Source of the DNA: Thinopyrum elongatum
Lineage: Eukaryota; Streptophyta; Magnoliopsida; Poales; Poaceae
Direction: 5' to 3'
Assembly (NCBI GenBank): GCA_011799875.1
Contig: CM022300.1
Location: 237,720,807-237,784,806, forward strand
Length of the DNA: 64,000 nucleotides
A model generated the notes under the pieces. It made no database searches and was not told where the DNA came from. It saw only the letters and a list, made by a program, of their open reading frames with translations. The position numbers and the translations under genes were made by a program. This document shows positions 56,901 to 64,000 of the stretch, one piece after another. How positions within the stretch are numbered: position 1 is the stretch's first letter; the number at the start of each line of letters is the position of its first letter.

Positions 56901-57319
56901 CGTGCACCACCTTCGCCGGTAGCTCGGTGTGCATGCTGGTCCCGCGCATCTTGTGATCTATGCGCAGGAGCCTTTTCGTGGGGACGCCCCGAACCACCGG
57001 CGCCATGATGTCGCTCATCTCGCACGACCTGGGTAGGTTGCGAGGCTTGCGCCGGCGTGGGAGCTCCAGCGGGCGCCCTTCGATCCCTAGAGTTAGTTGT
57101 GCCACCCGTAGGCAACACAGCACCATCTCTAGATCCAGCGGCGCGCAAGTTACCACTGCCACTGCGAACGATACCGCTCGCTTGGCTTGGGTCACCAGAA
57201 CGCCGCGGGGGTTCTAGTCCTCTTCCTTCCGCACCCACACCATCGCCTGTCTGCGAAGGCGCGGGCAAAACGGACCCGGATGGTTGTGCTGTCACAGCGT
57301 TCTTCTTCTTGGGCGGCAT
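50975..57319 (-). pseudogene. gag-pol of copy 2: one 2,115-codon frame with five nonsense codons
   Basis: From ATG 57319 (MPPKKKNAVTAQ) the frame holds a low-complexity N-terminus, the retrotransposon gag domain (56300-55900), a zinc-knuckle-like YCKIHRTKGHDLQNC (55570-55527) and the protease (55080-54700, LVDGGAGLNLIS). Reverse transcriptase (YMDDIVVKT, 53840) follows, then RNase H (53200-52950), a second RNase H (52870-52490, YFDGAFSLQGAGAG), the integrase zinc motif (52040-51910), the core (51850-51500) and the C-terminus to TAA at 50975-50977. Stops: TGA 56651-56653, TAG 55571-55573, TAG 54425-54427, TAA 51530-51532 and TGA 51461-51463. No frameshift occurs. In the integrase core the second catalytic Asp is replaced by Tyr (codon 51632-51634); copy 1 keeps the Asp. 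It made the element's reverse transcription and integration proteins. Confidence 0.9.
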
Positions 57320-57383
57320 GATGATAAAGATGATGAAGGAACTAGGGCGCCGACCACCAGATCAGGTTCACGCAACCTTCAAT
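57320..57383 (-). other. Short leader of copy 2 between primer-binding site and gag
   Basis: 64 bases with no coding signal; the gag ATG follows at 57319. Confidence 0.6.
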
Positions 57384-57402
57384 CCCCCTACCTGGCGCGC
57401 CA
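57384..57402 (-). promoter_or_regulatory. Primer-binding site of copy 2
   Basis: On the - strand TGGCGCGCCAGGTAGGGGG begins four bases inside the 5' LTR end. This sequence is typical of Tat-lineage elements and would anneal a tRNA 3' end to start reverse transcription. Confidence 0.8.
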
Positions 57403-57406
57403 AAGA

Positions 57407-58244
57407 TGTCGGGGTACGACACCTATGGGGTCCCGAGAGACCCCTTTACGATTCACCGGGGGGAGAGGTATACGCAAAGAGCAGAGCCAATGATCGACGC
57501 GGGGAGTTTTTACCCAGGTTCGGGCCGCTGATCAGCGTAAAACCCTACTCCTGCTTTGTGTTCTTATTGATGTTCTTGAGCCCAACCTTCAGGAGCGCTC
57601 ACAATGAACAGTACGTTCAAAGAGCGGCTACGCATGCAGAATGGGCCAGAAGTTCTCCTCCTCTGTAGCAGTTGCCTTGGGCCTCCTTTTATATGCTCAA
57701 AGGGGTCTCCACAGTGGCAAAATGTACATACATTGAGGTGTAAAGTAGCTACAGGGTATCATACCTAACCCCTGACGGATTAGGACAAGCGCATTTAATG
57801 CATCGTGAGGTGTCCGTTTAGGTGTCCTCACTTTCTTGGGGATGGAAAAAGGGGCCGTCCCATCAGCACCGATTAAGCTCTCCTCCATTGGCATGCCGCC
57901 ACGCATCCATGGAAGGAGCCAGAATGTCAGACTCGTTGCTGTGCCGAAGCGGTGGCACAGTGGCCGAATCTTGCCGGGCACCCAGCCTTGCCGGGCGCCA
58001 GGGCTTGCCGGGCGCCAAGGCTTGCCGGGCTCCACGGGCCATCCCGGCAAGGATCTTGGTGGGGAAGCTGGCCTTCGATTTCCAGCTTTGCTTATCTGCT
58101 GATCCTCAGATCTCTGACTTAACGATTTCCTTGATGACTTGAATCGACCTCGAGCTGATCCCGGCAAGCCTTGCCACGAGGACGGCTACAACTGCCCGTG
58201 CACAAGTACGGGGTACTAGTGGCCCAATACTTAGTACACCGACA
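57407..58244 (-). repeat. 5' LTR of copy 2
   Basis: 838 bp, TGTCGG to CCGACA, with the TATA-like CATATAAAAGG on the - strand at about 57685-57695. Confidence 0.95.
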
Positions 58245-59494
58245 CTCATGCAGATTTTTTGTGCTGATTTTAAGTATATGAACGCAGCACAAAATGGAAG
58301 AGTGCCCCTACTGTTGCGACACCAGGGGAATGTGCGATGATCCTCACCTTGACAACAATAATGGCTTCTCCCTCACGCTTCAAAGTGACTACAAATATTA
58401 TACGGTAATAATCAATTTAAATATTTGTTGGCACATATATTTCGTTCTTAGGCATGTATTATATATGGTTTCTGTGCTTCAAAGTGTAATTTCTGTTTTT
58501 TTACATTTTGACTAGTGTATCCCTTGCCATGCAAGACCTTTTTTCCAAGACAAGTTTTTCCTCCATATTGAGATGCTTAAGAGCACTTACGGAGCTGGTC
58601 CAAATGATGCACCATACCTGCCACTAGTGCACACATTGAACAAGAACAACATTTCTAGAAAATGCATGGTATGATTTTGATCGCTTTCATATACACATTT
58701 TTGTTTCAACTCATAGTATATATGTGTTACTATATATTGCTTACTATGTTACTATCATGTTCCAGAACAGAAGCTCCCTAGATGTGTTGTGCCTCACGTG
58801 ATGGATGACTACCACGATGAGATGCACGGCTAGTGAATGGAGCCAACTACTAAGAGACTGCAGTTCAATATTGGAGATCGGTGGATCTCTATCCTACACC
58901 ATGGACATCCAGGGGTTTTCCTATTCTTCAAAAAAATTCCTAAAGGAGAGGAGTACCGTGCTAGTAGTAACGATGGTTGATGGAACAAGATGTAATATGC
59001 ATGCATGGTTTAGTTTAGCGAATGTTTAATTAGTCAAGATCTATAGAACTACCTATAGTGTGTGGTTAATATATGTACGCATGTGAATAAACGATGTGTG
59101 TGTATATATTAATGCAAATATCTTATCGAAATCAATGTCAGACAAAAACATGTTTATATAAATTGGTAATAAATGACACTATCGTGGCAGCGATGTTCTG
59201 CTGCCCTGGCAGCATTTTTTACAGCTTTCAAAAAACTAGTAATGGCGTCGGACAATGCGCGACGCCAGAGAAGATTTATCTTATTACTGTTGTTACACTA
59301 TGTCACACGCCATAGCTATGGTTTATATTGTCGTCGTGTGGTTAAATCCAACACCACAGGTATACAGAATAGTTTTGGCGTAGGCTCCAACGCCACCACT
59401 ATTTTTCAACACTGCCGCCATATTGGTGGCGTGGGGCTCTTACGCCAGCAAGGCTGTTTTTGGCATGCCATAGCTAGGCTTTTCTGCACTAGTG
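58245..59494 (+). mobile_element. CACTA-3, right part with terminal inverted repeat
   Basis: The sequence continues from 44957 across the copy 2 insertion. Repeats of TGGCGT and GACGCC type (59190-59460) form a subterminal array, and the end is TTTTCTGCACTAGTG at 59480-59494, the complement of a CACTA end. Gene remains lie at 58294-58980. Confidence 0.75.
58294..58980 (+). pseudogene. Gene fragment of CACTA-3, possibly B3-like
   Basis: Exon-like pieces are 58294-58404 (MEECPYCCDTRGMCDDPHLD) with donor ACG/GTAATA, 58519-58671 (PCHARPFFQDKFFLHIEM) with donor ATG/GTATGA, and a broken piece after a TTCCAG acceptor at about 58765. There CVVPHVMDDYHDEMHG and FNIGDRWISILHHGHPGVFL occur in different frames. 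The last part has the spacing of a B3 domain but this is weak. Shifts and stops make it non-functional. Confidence 0.4.
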
Positions 59495-60166
59495 CGAGTA
59501 AGGGGGTTTTTGTGTATGGGAGTAAAGAGGACTTGTTACTTAATGCTATGGTTGGGTTTTACCTAAATGATCTTTAGTAGTTGCGGATGCTTGCTAGAGT
59601 TGCAATCATAACTGCATATGATCCAAGTACGAAAAGTGTGTTAGTGTATGCCTCTCCCTCATTGCATATGATAAGTATCTATCGTGTTATATTCAATTGC
59701 CTATGGACAATCTTTCTCATCGTTCTACTAAAGCTTTCTACGAAACAACTATGTTTTATTATCATGCAAAGTCTTCCTAGTTTTATTCTTACAAAGTTGT
59801 TTTATTCTTGTTCTAGGTAAAGCAAATGTTAAGTGTGTGTAGAGTTGTATCGATGGTCGATAAAGCTTGAGAGAATATAAATTCTACCTTTAGCTCCTCG
59901 TTGGATTCGACACTCTTATTTATTGAAAAAGCTAAAATTGATCCCCTATACTTGTGGGTTATCAACATTCCATATACCAGCAGCTGGGTCGCGACCTCCA
60001 CTCACGACGTCTACACGGTCGCCACCCCTAAAGAGGCGTGCTACTTGTGATCTGCATTGGGATTTCCCCGAAGAGGAGAGGATGATGCAGTACAGTAGAG
60101 ATAAGTATTTCCCTCAGTTAAGAACCAAGGTTATCAATCCAGTAGGAGAACCACGCAAGACCTTGT
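59495..60166 (+). mobile_element. LTR and leader debris of a further retrotransposon
   Basis: 59495-59963 ends with TCCTCGTTGGATTCGACAC and CCCCTATACTTGTGGGTTAT, wording typical of the 3' part of a common Triticeae LTR. 59995-60166 (TACTTGTGATCTGCATTGGG, AAGTATTTCCCTCAGTTAAG) looks like another LTR piece. No ends or duplications are visible. No gene. Confidence 0.45.
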
Positions 60167-60654
60167 TGTCGGTATCAAAACCGACAGACCTCAGGGTATG
60201 GGGTCCCGAGTTGTGGAGACAGATGGTAACAGGAACAGAGAGGCGATGTTTTACCCAGGTTCAAGCCCTCTTGATGGAGGTTAAACCCTACTTCCTGCTC
60301 TTGTTTATATCAATGGTGATGTATCAAGTACATAGTTGATCTACCTCAAGATCATAAGATGTGGTCTAACTCTAGGGCTAGGTGAATGATATTGCATTGA
60401 TGTCCCCTACGGGCCAAACCACCTAGCTTACATATACGCCAGGTAGGGTAACTAGGGTTACAAGGTTGATATCTAGGCACAAGGCGGCAGGAGAAATCTT
60501 GGAGTATATGGCAAGTCTTCGATGGATGTAATCTCGATCACGCCTCCTGCGTACAGCCTTTGGAGTCCTTCTTCAGAATGAATGAGGGCCCATCAGCCCA
60601 ATCCGAGGATCATAGGCCGACTAGGTTGGTACCCCCTAATCCAAGACACCGTCA
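60167..60654 (-). repeat. LTR of Tat-like element A
   Basis: On the + strand it runs from TGTCGGTATCAAAACCGACA to CACCGTCA. The following GTAGCCCCC is, on the - strand, a polypurine tract (GGGGGCTAC), so this is a 3' LTR of a - strand element. Confidence 0.7.
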
Positions 60655-61244
60655 GTAGCCCCCAAACTGGTCTTCTATGCTGAGGACGATGCATTTGATG
60701 AAGATAACCTCGGGTCCGAAGTCCTTGGCTCGACAGACGAGTTCCCCCCTGTGATTTCTGGACCACTCTTTAAAGGAGCGGTGCAAACCAAGGCTCAGCC
60801 GAGCTCATACCGTACCCGAAGAGATTGGGTAAATTAGCCTCGAAGGCCGACCATCTAGGTATGAACAGTTCCACCTAGTCTGACAACTTTATCGAAGTGG
60901 CTCACCCCACGATAGGTCGGGCAGTTACTGCTCCCCTTAAATCATGGATCGAGGCGGCCTTTTATTGGCACGTCCCATCGAGGGGGAGATTGTGCCCGTT
61001 TTCTCAGGGATATCATCAAGATTTTGTTTTCCCCCATATACTTAACGACATCTTTCATAGAAGCGGCATTTTTATCAGTGCAGCAGGGAGGACTCTTGGC
61101 CTTTCATCAGCCTATAAGAGTAAAAGAGAGGATAGCGCAATCGACCACGCTCTCGTTTCTCCCACCGGCTGCTTCATCTAGCTCCAATGCCTAGATCCAA
61201 TCTCACACTCCTTCTTTAGTGAATCCCAACTCACGCATCCAGCC
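60655..61244 (+). promoter_or_regulatory. Polypurine tract and antisense promoter region of element A
   Basis: After the polypurine tract there is no protein signal. A TATA-like CCTATAAGAG stands at 61111-61120, about 130 bases ahead of the lost start codon. Confidence 0.5.
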
Positions 61245-61414
61245 ATAGCCGACACCCTTAAAGGGCATTGGGGCGGTTCCACCATAACAGATGGCACCAT
61301 CCTAGAGCTATGCAGCGCAGGATATCTCTCCGCCAACATTGCCACCCGTGCTCCAGGCATGGATCAGCAAGTGCCCGCTCCCAACGCAGGGGAGAGGGTA
61401 GTCTTTGTCCCCCA
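61245..61414 (+). pseudogene. Start of the antisense gene of element A, start codon lost, interrupted by element B
   Basis: AGCCATAGCC at 61241-61250 stands where element B has AGCCATGGCT, so the start ATG appears changed to ATA. The same frame then reads ADTLKGHWGGSTITDGTILE and ends GERVVFVPQ at about 61414. Element B has the parallel GERVVFFPHF in its own antisense gene. The LTR of element B begins here. Confidence 0.6.
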
Positions 61415-61905
61415 AGTCGGTGTCAAAACCGATGGATCTCGGGTAGGGGGTCTCGAGCTGTGGATCTTGGATCAATGGGAACAAGGGACGAAGGACACGA
61501 TGTTTACCCAGGTTCGGACCCTCTCTAGGAGGTAAAACCCTACGTCCTGCTTGATTATATTGAGGTGTATAGGATGATTACAGAGTCGATCTACCATGAG
61601 ATCAGATGAACTAAACCCTAGGTAAGTAGGATGATGGTTGTTGTTCTAGCCTCCATGGACTGAACTCCCTGGTTTATATAGACACCGGGGTTACTAGGGT
61701 TACACATGGTCGTTTACAAGGAAAGAATAAACATGCCGATTCTTCTCACCTTGACTTGGAGGACACACCGAGGCATCAAAGATCTCCTGTCCGGATACGG
61801 ATCCGCCTAATAGTCCGGCCTTCTAGCAGTTGCAGTGCGGCCCACCTGTCCAGCCCATAAGAGATAGGCCAGCAGCCCGAGAACCCCTAGTCCAGGACTC
61901 CCTCA
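61415..61905 (-). repeat. LTR of Tat-like element B, inserted in element A
   Basis: It begins with a one-base variant of TGTCGGTGTCAAAACCG and ends CTCCCTCA, followed by GTAGCCCCCG (polypurine tract on the - strand). It is related to but clearly different from the LTR of element A. The other end of B is beyond 64000. Confidence 0.7.
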
Positions 61906-62530
61906 GTAGCCCCCGAACTAGCCTCCAACGCCGGTGTTTCATAGCTTCATTAGTTCTTGGTGCACCTGAAGTCTTTGGCTTGTTGGGCGAGTTCCTCTTC
62001 CCCTCTATGTTCGGAATAGTTCCCCTTAGCCAAGTCTCCAAAAGTTGCTTGGCTAAGTTCAGCCATGTGTTAGTTGGATTATATTAGGAATCCGAACTGT
62101 AGGTATTGCTTAGCCTCGAAGGCCAACCGCTCAAGTGTAAATAGTGCATTTGCTTGATAGCTTTTGGAGAAAGGCCAAAGCCGGTCACAAATATTGAACC
62201 GTTGTGAAAACTCGATTCATGGTTCGAGGCAGTGCCTCCATTGGTACGTCCCATCAATATGGAGATCGTGTCCGCTTTTTAAGGGATATGATCAATGATC
62301 TTGGTTATCCCACTCGCGCATAACGTCATGATTATATCAGGAAGCGGTGAACCCTGCGGTGCAGTAAAAGGACCCTTGGTATTACGGTAGCTTATAAAAG
62401 GGAAACTACCACTGCTATCTGTGTACGCCTTCGTCTTCCTCTCGCCATCACTTTCCCAATTTACAGAGCTCCAATGCCCCAAACCACCTCTCCTCAGGCA
62501 CTCCTTCCTAGCCACTCCCTCAATTCAGCC
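61906..62530 (+). promoter_or_regulatory. Antisense promoter region of element B
   Basis: No protein signal. A TATA-like CTTATAAAAG at 62391-62400 lies about 130 bases ahead of the ATG at 62531. Confidence 0.55.
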
Positions 62531-63930
62531 ATGGCTGGATCTGGTGCTAAGGGCAAGTGGGAGGCCTCCAGCGTCACCAACGATGACATCGAGGACCTGT
62601 AGCACGTCGGCTACCTCCCGGCCGATGTCATCCATTGGGCTCCAGAGGAGGGCCAGGTCGTCCCCACGCCCCAACCAGGCGAGAGGGTGGTGTTCTTCCC
62701 CCACTTTGTCCGAGGACTGGGCTTCCCGCTCCACCCCTTCGTCAGGGGATTGATGTTCTTTTATGGGCTAGATTTTCACGATCTAGCCCCGAACTCCTTT
62801 CTTCACATCTCGTCCTTCATCGTCATCTGCGAGGACTTTCTTCGGGTCCAGCCACACTTTGGCTTGTGGCTAAAAGTCTTCAACATCAAGCCGAAGATTG
62901 TCGATGGCCAACAGGCAGATTGCCGGGGGGGTTTATGATCAGCAAGCTCGCCCGGGTCGAGTGGCCGTAGGGCACATTCATAGACACTGTCAAAGTCTGG
63001 CAGAAGGAATGGTTCTACAACAGAGTCACGCGACATGGCCTGGGAGGCAGCTCCCGAATTCAAATCCGGACCACCCGCAAGGCTAACCTCATTGACCAAG
63101 AAGAGCCTTGACTGGGGGTCACCCACGGAGGTGGAGTCACTGCAGAAGCGTGTCGTTAGTATGAAAAAGGTGGGCCCCAAGCTGACCAATGTGGTTCAGC
63201 TAATGCTCTGTCGCCGCCTCCTCCCTGCCAGCAACGGGACGCCCCAATGTGGGCTTACAAGCCCGAATACCCTATCACCGTGCTCTGTTTCTATGGCACC
63301 ACCCACGACAAGCTTTGGAAGGTGATGTTCAAGCCACAAAAGGAGTGGCAGGCCAAGGAGGAGGACATTGGCCTTGACGCTGCGCATCGTCCTAGGGAGG
63401 TAATGTAGTTTTATCCTTTTATGTTCGGATATTTATTTTTTAACAAGGGATCTGACTCTTACTTCCCCACCTTCACAGGGCTGGCTCGAAAAAGCTGCAT
63501 GGATCGACAATCCGGCCCTGCTGCCTGAAGACCCCAGGTCGGCCCTGCGAGAGGAGATGCTGACCATGGCATCGTACAAGGCGCTAGAGAAGAAAGAGGA
63601 GAAGAAGAAGAAGAAGAAGAAGAACGAGGCGAGGGAGGCCAGAGAAGGCCTCCACCCAAGAGTACATCTAGACACCAAGTCCGGGGACACCCAAGCTCCC
63701 TCCACCCACGAGGGGGAGCAGGAAGAGGACGGGGAGGAGAGCGACTCCTCCCGCACAAGGAAGACGGCGGCATCGGAAGACACCGAGGAGGAACAACCTC
63801 CTCATGCCCCGAAGAAGCAGCGCAGGGCCAACTTGGTCCTGCCGGATGATAGCTCCAATTCTGACAAGGAGTCCGCAGGGTCCGAAGAGGTTCCAAAGAG
63901 GAACCCCAGGGTCAAGCCCCCCGCCGAAAG
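62531..63930 (+). pseudogene. Antisense gene of element B (putative gypsy-type transposon domain), continues past the window
   Basis: ATG 62531 (context CAGCCATGGCT) opens MAGSGAKGKWEASSVTNDDI. TAG at 62600-62602 stops codon 24. The frame goes on through FFPHFVRGLGFPLHPFVRG and FYGLDFHDLAPNSFLHI, which match the Transposase_28-type domain of the copy 2 antisense gene. A shift lies at a G-run near 62925-62932, and the next frame has IDTVKVWQKEWFYNRV after another TAG. Exon 1 ends at a GTAATG donor (63400). Exon 2 (63479-63930) starts after CTTCACAG, reads GWLEKAAWIDNPALLPEDP, then a Lys/Glu-rich run and an acidic region, and ends at a GTACAA donor. Confidence 0.7.
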
Positions 63931-64000
63931 GTACAAATCCAAAGACTCCCCGGGCGCTTGTTTCATTAGTCTATTACTGATCGTACATATGTACTTCATG
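63931..64000 (+). other. Start of an intron of the element B antisense gene
   Basis: AT-richer sequence after the GTACAA donor; the window ends here. Confidence 0.5.

Larger units (their letters stand above)
44958..58244 (-). mobile_element. Complete Tat-lineage Ty3/gypsy element (copy 2), 13.3 kb
   Basis: 838-bp LTRs (44958-45795 and 57407-58244) begin TGTCGG and end CCGACA, flanked by CTCAT. The - strand orientation is set by the primer-binding site next to the right LTR and the polypurine tract next to the left LTR. gag-pol is at 50975-57319; an antisense spliced gene (46203-50173, + strand) lies between pol and the 3' LTR. By eye the LTRs differ at about 16 of 838 positions (1.9%), which at 1.3e-8 per site per year gives about 0.7 million years. 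The structure is complete but the coding regions carry nonsense codons. Confidence 0.95.

Overview
The window looks like intergenic DNA from a large grass genome, most likely a Triticeae cereal (wheat, Aegilops, barley or rye group). The basis is the set of repeats: Tat-lineage Ty3/gypsy elements with antisense genes, CACTA transposons with arrays of subterminal repeats, a Sirevirus-like Ty1/copia element and a CTCCCTCCG-type Stowaway MITE. I see no convincing intact single-copy host gene, no tRNA or rRNA gene, and nothing bacterial. Nearly every base can be assigned to a transposable element (TE) or to DNA carried inside one. Family names such as those in TE databases are not asserted because none could be checked.

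Layout. (1) 1-3839 is the 3' part of a very long LTR inserted in the protease region of (2) a decayed Tat-type gypsy element (copy 1, + strand, 3840-10705 and 43869-44104). Copy 1 carries an antisense gene with a B3 DNA-binding domain. Its 3' LTR is split by (3) CACTA-1 (10706-43865, 3-bp target duplication ATA), which has a TNP2-type transposase pseudogene, a second gene ending in an Ulp1-type protease region, and a small ORF with a viroplasmin/RNase H1 N-terminal domain plus a C-terminal membrane segment. The second gene of CACTA-1 is split by (4) CACTA-2 (19860-41956, target duplication again ATA). CACTA-2 shows no transposase and instead carries pieces of host-like genes: a 3'-5' exonuclease, a three-exon F-box/LRR gene, an unidentified exon and a B3-like gene. 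CACTA-2 in turn holds (5) a pol-less Sirevirus-like copia element (20438-30271, - strand, target duplication CATAA).

(6) A partial third CACTA (about 44601-44957 and 58245-59494) hosts (7) a complete 13.3-kb Tat element, copy 2 (44958-58244, - strand, target duplication CTCAT). Its gag-pol is one 6.3-kb reading frame with five nonsense codons and no frameshift. On the other strand it carries a four-exon antisense gene whose splice phases join to 1,237 codons. (8) 59495-60166 is LTR debris. (9) 60167-64000 holds the ends of two more Tat elements, A and B, each starting an antisense gene of the same kind; B is inserted in A's antisense gene.

The themes are nested insertion and cargo. Four Tat elements in 64 kb each carry a promoter-equipped gene antisense to gag-pol, next to the 3' LTR. 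CACTA elements carry host-gene cargo. Several elements have their own dense palindromic or subterminal motif. All large coding regions are damaged except the small viroplasmin ORF.
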